Assembly (NCBI GenBank): GCA_946494635.1
Contig: CAMMCS010000066.1
Span: forward strand, 1-9,689
DNA length: 9,689 bases
Reading direction: 5' to 3'
DNA from: an uncultured Oscillibacter sp.
GTDB lineage: Bacteria > Bacillota > Clostridia > Oscillospirales > Oscillospiraceae
Under the pieces are notes generated by a model. It was not told the DNA's origin and did no database searches. It saw only the letters and a list, made by a program, of their open reading frames with translations. Shown here in pieces: positions 1-5,012 of the stretch. The stretch's first letter is position 1. Each line of letters opens with the position of its first letter. A program made the translations under genes and the position numbers.

Positions 1-23
1 GATTGAGCGCGCTGAAACAGCAT
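1..23 (-). CDS. 5' end of the T-box-controlled gene (partial)
   Basis: An ATG at 23-21 follows a purine-rich ribosome binding site (AGAGGGGGAG on the minus strand) with about 5 nt between. It opens a reading frame of seven codons (MLFQRAQ) before the window ends. It lies 29 nt beyond the T-box terminator tail, where the regulated gene should begin. Such genes usually encode aminoacyl-tRNA synthetases or amino acid biosynthesis or transport proteins. Seven residues are too few to identify the product, and they do not resemble the usual start of AlaRS. The true start could lie further left. Confidence 0.45.
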
Positions 24-51
24 CGGTCTCCCCCTCTCTTTCCCAAAACAG

Positions 52-82
52 AAAAACCGCCCCTGACGTGCGTCAGGGGCGG
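52..82 (-). terminator. T-box intrinsic terminator
   Basis: Two perfect 12-bp arms (57-68 and 71-82, CCGCCCCTGACG and its complement) are followed on the minus strand by TTTTTCTGTTTT. This is a strong Rho-independent terminator. It sits just downstream of the T-box antiterminator motif, as expected for premature termination when the cognate tRNA is charged. Confidence 0.9.
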
Positions 83-283
83 AAGGACTTCCACGGTACC
101 ACCCTGATCTGTCCCACAGGGACATCTCATGTCATCCGGTAACGGGGATGGGCCGTCCCGGTCGCCCCGGGCTGCTCCAAAGTGGCTGCTCCAGGGCTTT
201 GGCGAGGGGCTCGCACCGTCTCCCCTCTCGCTTGGCCGGTCTCCCGGGGCTGGCTTTGTCATGGCGTTTCGCTGTTTTCAGAC
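57..283 (-). promoter_or_regulatory. T-box riboswitch leader
   Basis: On the minus strand the T-box core AGGGTGGTACCGTGG lies at 105-91, directly before a terminator hairpin. Upstream is a Stem I-like domain: a base helix GCCCCGGG/CCCGGGGC, a distal arm with AGAGGGG...GCGAGCCCCU, and the 3' specifier-loop context ending ACTTTGGAG. By spacing from that conserved GAG, the specifier triplet is probably GCC at 186-184, which would read tRNA-Ala. AGC (Ser), one base over, cannot be excluded. Uncharged tRNA would pair at the specifier and at the GGTACC-region bulge to stabilise the antiterminator. The element controls the gene leaving the left edge. The T-box identity is firm; the amino acid is inference. 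Confidence 0.9.
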
Positions 284-513
284 ACATTCATTATAAACAT
301 TTCCGCCGGATTGTCAACGGGGAAATCACGGCTTTTTCCGTCTCCCGGCAGCCCCGGCACCTTTTTCCCCGTCAGGATGCAGACTCCGTCCGCCACGCAC
401 TTGCCGCAGCCGATGCAGCCGGTGGGGCCGCTCTTCCGGCCGTACACCGCCCAGCAGTAAAAGGCCACGCCGCCCAGGATGATCCCGGTCGACAACAGTT
501 CGAACCACGCCAT
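259..513 (-). CDS. Small Cys-rich single-pass membrane protein
   Basis: This 84-residue protein has an N-terminal hydrophobic helix (about residues 6-24), then a short basic turn and a cysteine cluster C33-x2-C36-x2-C39-x5-C45, with another Cys at 20 inside the helix. The cluster resembles a ferredoxin 4Fe-4S ligand set, but the last spacing is five residues rather than three and no Pro follows. It could bind one Fe-S cluster or another metal at the membrane; this is inference. The start is supported by AAAGGAGGGG 6 nt upstream of the ATG. The hydrophilic tail after about residue 52 is encoded by DNA that also holds the T-box promoter, so it is probably unconserved. It lies 25 bp after the 147-residue gene, a probable operon. 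I do not recognise a named family. Confidence 0.72.
   Translation of the reverse strand: MAWFELLSTGIILGGVAFYCWAVYGRKSGPTGCIGCGKCVADGVCILTGKKVPGLPGDGKSRDFPVDNPAEMFIMNVSENSETP
290..317 (-). promoter_or_regulatory. Consensus sigma-A promoter for the T-box transcript
   Basis: TTGACA (317-312) and TATAAT (295-290), both perfect, are separated by 16 bp on the minus strand. Transcription should start near 283. The promoter lies inside the 3' end of the upstream small membrane-protein gene, so the last codons of that gene double as promoter. Confidence 0.88.
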
Positions 514-538
514 TCAGATCCCCTCCTTTGGGTCTGTT

Positions 539-982
539 TTACCACAGAAGGGCCTCCTTTGTCTGTGGCAGCTGCAACAGGCGGAGTCCCAGCAGCGGCA
601 GCAGCTCCGCCGCTGGGCCCGGCAGGTCCGGCAGGGGGAACTCCTGGGGCTCGATGACCGCGCCGTCCGGCCGGGGCAGCTGCCGCTGGACGCACAGCAC
701 CGGCTCCGTCAGGCTGGACAGCGTCAGACTGTCCCGGTGGGACAGGCCATAGGTCACCACGGTCTCCGCCGCGATATGGTCCAGGGACGGCGCCCAGTCT
801 CCCGGCACCAGCAGCACCCGGCACAGGGCCGCCGTGTCCCCCAGGGCCTCACAGCCCCGGCGGGTCAGGGCCAGCAGCGGCCAGTATCGCTCCGCCAGCT
901 CCTCTGCCCGCTCCGCCCCCAGCACGCCGGGCGGCAGCAGCCGCTCCCACGCCGGGGGACAGCGGAAGAAAACTCCCTCCAT
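539..982 (-). CDS. Hypothetical protein, 147 aa
   Basis: The frame has a good ribosome binding site (GGAGAGGTG, 5 nt before the ATG) and the strong GC bias of its neighbours. The protein looks cytosolic, with no membrane segment or signal peptide. Notable segments are a Leu/Pro-rich N-terminal third with WPLLALTRRG (about 34-43), a central stretch CRVLLVPGD then ETVVTYGLSHRDSLTLSSL (about 72-91), and an acidic, proline-rich C-terminal half. The TVVTYG run loosely recalls the C-terminal domain of Mur ligases, but no ATP-binding motif is present, so I do not assign that function. It is followed after 25 bp by the Cys-rich membrane protein, probably on one transcript. Confidence 0.68.
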   Translation of the reverse strand: MEGVFFRCPPAWERLLPPGVLGAERAEELAERYWPLLALTRRGCEALGDTAALCRVLLVPGDWAPSLDHIAAETVVTYGLSHRDSLTLSSLTEPVLCVQRQLPRPDGAVIEPQEFPLPDLPGPAAELLPLLGLRLLQLPQTKEALLW

Positions 983-1038
983 GCAAACACCTCTCCGCTA
1001 GTGTCTGCGGGCGGCGGGATTCCATGCGAAAATTTTGC

Positions 1039-1067
1039 TCGTCATTTTGCCGCCGCCGTGCTATACT
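1039..1067 (+). promoter_or_regulatory. Extended -10 promoter for the DUF5662 gene
   Basis: The -10 element TATACT (1062-1067) is preceded by TGC, making an extended -10. A weak -35, TCGTCA (1039-1044, four of six matches), lies 17 bp upstream. Transcription would start near 1074, about 27 nt before the TTG start. It is the only promoter-like match I find in the gap between the divergent genes. Confidence 0.55.
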
Positions 1068-1100
1068 GGAACATGAGATTTTGGAAACGGGGTGATCTCC

Positions 1101-1634
1101 TTGCATTTCTGGGCCCATCTGCGGACGGTGCACCGCCATCGGGCGCTGGTGCGGAAGTACTGCTTCCGCCTGGGGCTGTACTGGCAGGGCCTGACCCATG
1201 ACCTGTCCAAGTATTCCCCGGTGGAGTTCTTCGCGGGGGTCAAATACTTCCAGGGGGACCACAGCCCCAACGACGCCCAGCGGAAGGAGCACGGGTACAG
1301 CGCCTCCTGGCTCCACCACAAGGGCCGCAACCGCCACCACTTCGAATACTGGACGGACTACGCCCCCGACGGCAGCGGCATCGCCGGGGTAGAGATGCCC
1401 CGGCGGTACGTGGCGGAGATGTTCTGCGACCGGCTGGCCGCCAGCAAGGTCTACCGGGGAAAGGACTTCGACCCCGGGGACCCCTACAAGTTCTATCTCC
1501 GGGGCAAGGACCGGCGGCTGCTGATCCACCCGGCCACCGCCGCCCTTCTGGAGACCATGCTGTTGAAGCTGCGGGACGAGGGCGAGGACGCGGCATTTGA
1601 TTACATCCGGCGGGAGATCCTGGGAAACCCCTAG
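1101..1634 (+). CDS. DUF5662 family protein
   Basis: Recognised from the family signature: LTHDLSKYSPVEF (31-43), the KYFQGDHSPN region (48-57), GYSASWLHHKGRNRHHFEYW (65-84) and MPRRYVAEMFCDRLAAS (99-115). The biochemical role is unknown. Conserved His/Asp positions (H33-D34, the H72/H73...H79/H80 cluster, D110) look like metal ligands of an HD-type hydrolase, which is inference. I chose TTG at 1101 because 1086-1097 matches the full anti-Shine-Dalgarno complement at 10 of 12 positions, with the core 8 nt before this TTG, and because the resulting start MHFWAHLRT fits the family. A GTG at 1092 in the same frame is the alternative (180 instead of 177 residues). It ends head-on against the glycosyltransferase gene. 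Confidence 0.92.
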   Translation: MHFWAHLRTVHRHRALVRKYCFRLGLYWQGLTHDLSKYSPVEFFAGVKYFQGDHSPNDAQRKEHGYSASWLHHKGRNRHHFEYWTDYAPDGSGIAGVEMPRRYVAEMFCDRLAASKVYRGKDFDPGDPYKFYLRGKDRRLLIHPATAALLETMLLKLRDEGEDAAFDYIRREILGNP

Positions 1635-2818
1635 GGTCTCCCGCTGTTTTTCCGTCCCAGCACCCGTTCCAGGAAGTCCGCCGCAGCTCCGGCGCCGCCG
1701 GCGGCACGGAAGCTCTCCGCCACCCGTGCGGCGTTCTCCCGGAACCGGGGCTCCCCCAGTGCGGTCTCTACCGCCCGCCGGATGGCGGCAGGGCTTTCCC
1801 GGCCCAGGCGCACCCCCAGGCCCAGTGATTCCATCCGGTCTGCCACGGCGGCCTCCTCCCCCTGCTGGGGAAAGAGAATGGTCGGCACCTGGCAGAAGAT
1901 GGCCTCGTTGGCGCTGTTCATGCCGCAGTGGGTGAGAAAGGCGTCCGCCTCCGCCAGCACCGCCATCTGGTCCACCCGGCGCTCCACCCGGAAGTTGCCG
2001 GGGGCTGGTCCCAGGGCCGCTGGGTCCGTGGCCTCCCCCACGGAGAGAACCACGTCCAAATCCCTCTCTCCCAGGGCCCGGAAGCAGGCCCGGTAAAAGC
2101 CGGGCCGCCGGTGCATCACCGTGCCCAGGGAGATGTAGACCAGGGGGCGGTCCCTCCGGCATTTCCGGGGCGGCAGCTGCGGCAGTGAGGGCCCTACAAA
2201 GGCGAACCGGTCTCCAAAGGTCTCCGCCATGGGCTGGAACAGCCGGGAGGTGTAGACGATGGTGTCGGTGTCCGCCCGGTTCTCCAGCAGCTGCCGCAGG
2301 TCCTCCGCCGGGTAACCCCGCTGCCGCAGGCGGGCCATGTCCCGCCGGATGCGGCCCAGTCCCAGGACCATCCGGGCGGTCTCCGCCAGCCCCGGCCGCA
2401 TCAGGGCAGCGGTCTGCTGGTTGAAGGCGAAGGTGGTGGTGGAGCAGACCCAGGGCAGCTTCAGCTTCCAGGCGAAGAGTTTGCCCCACAGGCAGACGGA
2501 GTCCGCCACAAGAAGGTCCGGCCGCCACGAATCCAGCTCACGGTACACCGGCGCCTCCATGGCCAGGGCGGTGTCCGTCAGCATCCCCACCATAGAGGCA
2601 AAATCCCGGCCCACCCGCCGGTCCAGGTCCGGCGGCGGAGGCGGCATGAACTCGTCGCACAGGCGCACCTCCGCTCCCGCCGCCTCCAGCTTCTTCCGGA
2701 AGTGGGTGAAGGTGTAGTAGCGTACCTGATGGCCCCGGGCCGTCAGGTGCCGCACCACCTCAACCGTGGGATTGGTGTGGCCCCAGGCGGGGATGCAAAA
2801 CCAGACGATCCGGCTCAC
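1631..2818 (-). CDS. GT1-family UDP-glycosyltransferase (MGT/YjiC-like)
   Basis: This 395-residue GT-B enzyme should move a sugar from a UDP-sugar to a small lipophilic acceptor in the cytosol. The N-terminal acceptor domain begins MSRIVWFCIPAWGHTNP, the usual GHxNP opening. The C-terminal donor domain starts near VYISLGTV (227-234). It carries the nucleotide-sugar signature THCGMNSANEA (296-306) and FPQQGEEAAVADR (316-328), the compact bacterial form of the GT1 consensus. Length is typical of the macrolide glycosyltransferase subfamily. The start is GTG at 2818, which overlaps the AbrB stop (GTGA) and has GGGAGGAGGAG just upstream; an in-frame TTG at 2833 lies inside the binding site and is less likely. 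The acceptor (lipid, antibiotic, own metabolite) cannot be read from sequence. Coupling to an AbrB regulator suggests condition-dependent expression. Confidence 0.93.
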   Translation of the reverse strand: MSRIVWFCIPAWGHTNPTVEVVRHLTARGHQVRYYTFTHFRKKLEAAGAEVRLCDEFMPPPPPDLDRRVGRDFASMVGMLTDTALAMEAPVYRELDSWRPDLLVADSVCLWGKLFAWKLKLPWVCSTTTFAFNQQTAALMRPGLAETARMVLGLGRIRRDMARLRQRGYPAEDLRQLLENRADTDTIVYTSRLFQPMAETFGDRFAFVGPSLPQLPPRKCRRDRPLVYISLGTVMHRRPGFYRACFRALGERDLDVVLSVGEATDPAALGPAPGNFRVERRVDQMAVLAEADAFLTHCGMNSANEAIFCQVPTILFPQQGEEAAVADRMESLGLGVRLGRESPAAIRRAVETALGEPRFRENAARVAESFRAAGGAGAAADFLERVLGRKNSGRP

Positions 2819-3027
2819 GGCTCCTCCTCCCAACTCAAAAAGCCCTCCAACTGCTGGAACAGGACCTCGTCCTTGGTGAGGGCAATGCCCCGCTGCTCAT
2901 CTGCCAGCACCAGCAGGGTGTCCCCCGGCCGGATGTTCAGCAGGTCTCGGGCTCCCTTCGGAATGACAATCTGGCCCTTCTCCCCCACACGGGCGGTAGC
3001 GGCGAACTTTCCCTTCGGCGGCTTCAT
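2815..3027 (-). CDS. AbrB/MazE/SpoVT-type DNA-binding protein
   Basis: A 70-residue protein made almost entirely of one swapped-hairpin AbrB domain. Residues 9-50 contain the typical VGEKGQIVIPKGARDLLNIRPGDTLLV-type core with the conserved GQIVIPK and RPGD turns. Such proteins dimerise and bind AT-rich operators as transition-state or stress regulators, or act as antitoxins. No toxin gene is adjacent; the downstream partner is a glycosyltransferase whose GTG start overlaps this stop by 4 bp, so the two are translationally coupled. The ATG follows AAAGGGGCG. Its promoter carries a 12-bp inverted repeat, so autoregulation is likely (inference). Confidence 0.93.
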   Translation of the reverse strand: MKPPKGKFAATARVGEKGQIVIPKGARDLLNIRPGDTLLVLADEQRGIALTKDEVLFQQLEGFLSWEEEP

Positions 3028-3053
3028 GGCAAGCGCCCCTTTCTTTTTTCTCT

Positions 3054-3088
3054 AAAAAGTATGAAAAATTATATCATTCATACTTTTT
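3054..3088. promoter_or_regulatory. 12-bp inverted repeat, probable AbrB-type operator
   Basis: Perfect arms AAAAAGTATGAA (3054-3065) and TTCATACTTTTT (3077-3088) flank an 11-bp centre, placing the arm centres 23 bp apart, about two helical turns. The repeat overlaps the -10 box and the expected start point of the abrB-like gene. It is AT-rich in a GC-rich region, which fits AbrB-family binding preferences. A second TATAAT on the minus strand (3073-3068) sits in the centre. Confidence 0.72.
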
Positions 3089-3114
3089 ATACCATATGGC
3101 GCGGCGGCTGTCAA
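3086..3114 (-). promoter_or_regulatory. Promoter of the abrB-glycosyltransferase operon
   Basis: TTGACA (3114-3109) and TATAAA (3091-3086) are separated by exactly 17 bp on the minus strand. Transcription should begin near 3079, inside the inverted repeat, leaving a leader of about 50 nt before the ATG. Confidence 0.85.
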
Positions 3115-3138
3115 GACGGCCCCCACCAGAAAAAGCCC

Positions 3139-3167
3139 TTGACTTTGCCGGGGCTCCATGCTAGAAT
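3139..3167 (+). promoter_or_regulatory. Promoter of the MATE gene
   Basis: TTGACT (3139-3144), a 17-bp spacer and TAGAAT (3162-3167) with an extended TGC form a good sigma-A promoter. Transcription should start near 3174, giving a leader of about 200 nt before the pump start. It is back to back with the abrB promoter, with 24 bp between the two -35 boxes, so one bound regulator could influence both. Confidence 0.82.
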
Positions 3168-3174
3168 GGCCTCG

Positions 3175-3254
3175 CTTATCAGAGGACTTGCAATTTCAAA
3201 ATTGTTGAAGTGGGATAAGATCATTCCGATCTTGTCCCGCTTCTTTTATTTTTC
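3175..3254 (+). promoter_or_regulatory. Attenuator 1 in the MATE leader (antiterminator/terminator switch)
   Basis: A terminator hairpin of 13 bp (3210-3222 with 3228-3240, loop ATTCC) is followed by CTTCTTTTATTTTT. Its 5' arm can instead join an upstream structure starting at the predicted transcript end: CTTATC (3175-3180) with GATAAG (3214-3219), ACTT (3186-3189) with AAGT (3208-3211), and CAATT (3191-3195) with AATTG (3200-3204). The two folds are mutually exclusive, the hallmark of transcription attenuation. The upstream part is only about 45 nt, and I recognise no known riboswitch aptamer in it. Confidence 0.68.
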
Positions 3255-3255
3255 A

Positions 3256-3354
3256 CCCAATTCTTTTGTGTGTTCCCGCACCCTGCGGGGAGGGAACACA
3301 CAGGAAAAAATGTTGAACCTGGGAACACAAAATGAAATTGGGAATTATTTTTTC
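3256..3354 (+). promoter_or_regulatory. Attenuator 2 in the MATE leader (competing hairpins)
   Basis: GTGTGTTCCC (3268-3277) can pair perfectly with GGGAACACAC (3292-3301) in a local 10-bp hairpin. It can also pair with a second copy, GGGAACACAAAA (3321-3332). In the long form an outer helix CCCAATT (3256-3262) with AATTGGG (3336-3342) also closes, and AATTATTTTTTC follows at once, so the long form looks like a terminator. The duplicated GGGAACACA makes the two folds exclusive. The 3' half lies inside a short leader ORF. Confidence 0.6.
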
Positions 3355-3369
3355 ACGGAAAGGACCTGA
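3310..3369 (+). CDS. Putative 19-residue leader peptide of the MATE gene
   Basis: ATG at 3310 is preceded by ACAGGAAA with short spacing and opens a 19-codon frame (MLNLGTQNEIGNYFFTERT). Its TGA (3367-3369) is 6 nt before the MATE ATG, and the MATE ribosome binding site AAAGGA (3359-3364) lies within it. A ribosome on this ORF would cover 3321-3342, the 3' side of the long attenuator hairpin. It could therefore link translation rate to read-through, as known for leader peptides of several Firmicutes antibiotic-resistance and efflux genes. Translation of this ORF is inference from position, not from conservation. Confidence 0.42.
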   Translation: MLNLGTQNEIGNYFFTERT

Positions 3370-3375
3370 TCCATC

Positions 3376-4680
3376 ATGGACGCGAAAACACTGTTCCGGT
3401 ACATCTTCCCCGCCGTGGGCGGTCTGTTCGCCACCTACCTCTACAACGTGGTGGACGGCATCTTCGTGGGCCAGGGCGTGGGCACGGCGGCCCTGGGGGC
3501 TGTGAACATCGGCGTGCCCTTCATCACCTCTGTGGTGGCCATCGCCGCCATGTTCCCCATGGGCGGCGCCACCGTGGCAGCCATCCGCATGGGCCGGGGC
3601 GACCGGGAGGGGGCCAACCAGGCCTTCCTCACCGCCCTGGGGCTGACCCTGGCCGCCTCCCTCCTGCTGATGGCGGTGGGGATGGCCTTTGCCCAGCAGA
3701 TCGTGGATCTCAGCGGCGCCCTGCAGCTGAGCCTGGGGATGCGGGCCATGTCCCGGGACTACCTGTTCTACTACTCCGCCTTCTCCGTGCCTATGCTGCT
3801 GAGCACCTGCCTCTCCGTCTTCGTCCGGAACGACGGCTCCCCTGCCCTGGCCTTCTGGGGGATGTGCGCCGGGGCTGCCGCCAACATCTTCCTGGACTGG
3901 CTGTTCATCTTCCCTCTCCAGATGGGCGTCGTCGGGGCGGCGGTGGCCTCCGGCCTGGGGCAGGTGCTGTCCGTGCTGGTGCTGCTGACCCACTTCCTCC
4001 GGGGACATGGCCAGCTGCGGCTCCGCCTCTTCCGGCCCGGTCGGGCGCTGGTGAAGAAGATCTGCAAGCGGGGCGTGCCGGAGGCTATGAGCCAGCTGAC
4101 CACCCCTGTTACCGCATTGTGCTACAACCTGGTGCTCTCCCATATGGTGGGGGATCTGGGGGTCTCCACCTTCAGTGTGCTGAGCTTTCTCTACTCCCTG
4201 GCCAACGCCATCCTCTCCGGCGCGGCCCAGGGGCTCCAGCCCCTGTGGGGCAACGGATACGGCAAACAGGACACGGCAGGGCTCCGCTTCTGCCTGCGCC
4301 GGGGGCTGGCCATCGACCTGGCGCTGGCAGTTGGGATCTGGGGGCTGCTGTTCGCCTTTGACCGGCCGGTCATCCAAATTTTCAACCGTGACCCGGCCCT
4401 GGTGGAGGCCGCCTCCGCCGCCTTGCCGGTGTTTGCCCTCTCCTTCATCCCTATGGCCCTGAACCTGATCTACACTGCCTTTTTGTTCTCCACCAAGCGG
4501 ACGGCCCAGGCGGACGGCATCGCCCTCAGCCGGGGCGTGGCGGTAAAGGCCCTGGCCATCTTCGCCCTGCCGGCCCTCTTCGGCACCGGTGCCGTGTGGG
4601 CCGCGCCCCTGGCGGCGGAGGTGCTGACGCTGTTCCTGGCGGTGGGGCTGGAGCGGCACAGCCGGCTGGCCTACTCCTGA
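3376..4680 (+). CDS. MATE family efflux transporter
   Basis: This 434-residue inner-membrane protein of the multidrug and toxic compound extrusion superfamily should export organic cations or drugs using a Na+ or H+ gradient. It opens with YLYNVVDGIFVGQGVG (21-36), followed by AALGAVNIGVPF, the MepA-like signature, and is hydrophobic throughout with room for the usual two bundles of six helices. The second bundle carries MSQLTTPVTALCYN and GAAQGLQPLWGNGYGK, the counterpart motifs. Length is slightly under the usual 440-460 but both halves are complete. The start has AAAGGA 11 nt upstream, a rather long spacing that fits coupling to the leader ORF. It ends 10 bp past the stop of the convergent DtxR-like gene. 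The substrate is not predictable. Confidence 0.95.
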   Translation: MDAKTLFRYIFPAVGGLFATYLYNVVDGIFVGQGVGTAALGAVNIGVPFITSVVAIAAMFPMGGATVAAIRMGRGDREGANQAFLTALGLTLAASLLLMAVGMAFAQQIVDLSGALQLSLGMRAMSRDYLFYYSAFSVPMLLSTCLSVFVRNDGSPALAFWGMCAGAAANIFLDWLFIFPLQMGVVGAAVASGLGQVLSVLVLLTHFLRGHGQLRLRLFRPGRALVKKICKRGVPEAMSQLTTPVTALCYNLVLSHMVGDLGVSTFSVLSFLYSLANAILSGAAQGLQPLWGNGYGKQDTAGLRFCLRRGLAIDLALAVGIWGLLFAFDRPVIQIFNRDPALVEAASAALPVFALSFIPMALNLIYTAFLFSTKRTAQADGIALSRGVAVKALAIFALPALFGTGAVWAAPLAAEVLTLFLAVGLERHSRLAYS

Positions 4681-5012
4681 AGCGCCGCGCCTTCAGAGGC
4701 CAGCAGGACAGCCGCTGCCGGGGCGGCGGCCGCCTCCGGCACCCCCAGCGTCTCCAGCTGCCGCCGGGCCTGGCAGAGCCGCAGGGCCCATTCCCGCCCC
4801 TCCGGCGTCAGTATCAGGGCCCGTTGATCCGGCTCCAGCCAGCCCCGCTGCCGCAGCAGCGCCGCGGCCCGGCACACACTGGGCTTGGAGCAGCCCAGAT
4901 CACGGACCACGTCCCGCTGGAGGACCGGCCGCTGCCCGCCCCGGGAGAGGCGGCAGATGGCCTGGAGGTACTTTCCCTGGGAGGCGGTGGGGATCTCCCG
5001 CCCCGGCCTCAC
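4671..5012 (-). CDS. DtxR/MntR-like winged-helix protein lacking metal ligands
   Basis: A 113-residue protein whose residues 11-75 form a DtxR-type winged helix: SQGKYLQAICRL, the recognition-helix region LGCSKPSVCRAAALLRQRGWL and the wing ending LTPEGREWA. A shortened dimerisation part follows (RQLETLGVPEAAA), ending at 113, against about 140 for MntR and 226 for DtxR. Compared with MntR, Asp8 and Glu11 align with K14 and Q17. The His77, Glu99, Glu102 and His103 positions are also replaced, and the protein contains no histidine at all. It should bind DNA but not sense Mn or Fe in the known way. The GTG start at 5012 overlaps the methyltransferase stop (GTGA), so the two are coupled. The longer frame extending upstream is the shadow of the methyltransferase. 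Confidence 0.85.
   Translation of the reverse strand: MRPGREIPTASQGKYLQAICRLSRGGQRPVLQRDVVRDLGCSKPSVCRAAALLRQRGWLEPDQRALILTPEGREWALRLCQARRQLETLGVPEAAAAPAAAVLLASEGAALQE

Noticed and set aside
170..193. Short direct repeat GGCTGCTCCA (170-179 and 184-193)
   Set aside because: Falls in the T-box Stem I and specifier region, where helix constraints explain it.
849..2528. Minus-strand open frame of 559 codons in another frame of the glycosyltransferase region
   Set aside because: Proline/glycine-rich shadow that also crosses the DUF5662 gene; no ribosome binding site or domain.
2815..3027. AbrB-type protein as antitoxin of a toxin-antitoxin pair
   Set aside because: The overlapping partner is a full-length glycosyltransferase and no small toxin-like ORF is adjacent.
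3166..3369. Longer ORF starting at ATG 3166 covering the whole MATE leader
   Set aside because: Its ATG lies inside the -10 region, upstream of the predicted transcript start, and has no ribosome binding site. Only the internal ATG at 3310 is plausible.
3253..4659. Minus-strand open frame of 468 codons opposite the MATE gene
   Set aside because: Rich in Gln, His, Gly and Pro with no domain; typical antisense shadow of a GC-rich gene on the other strand.
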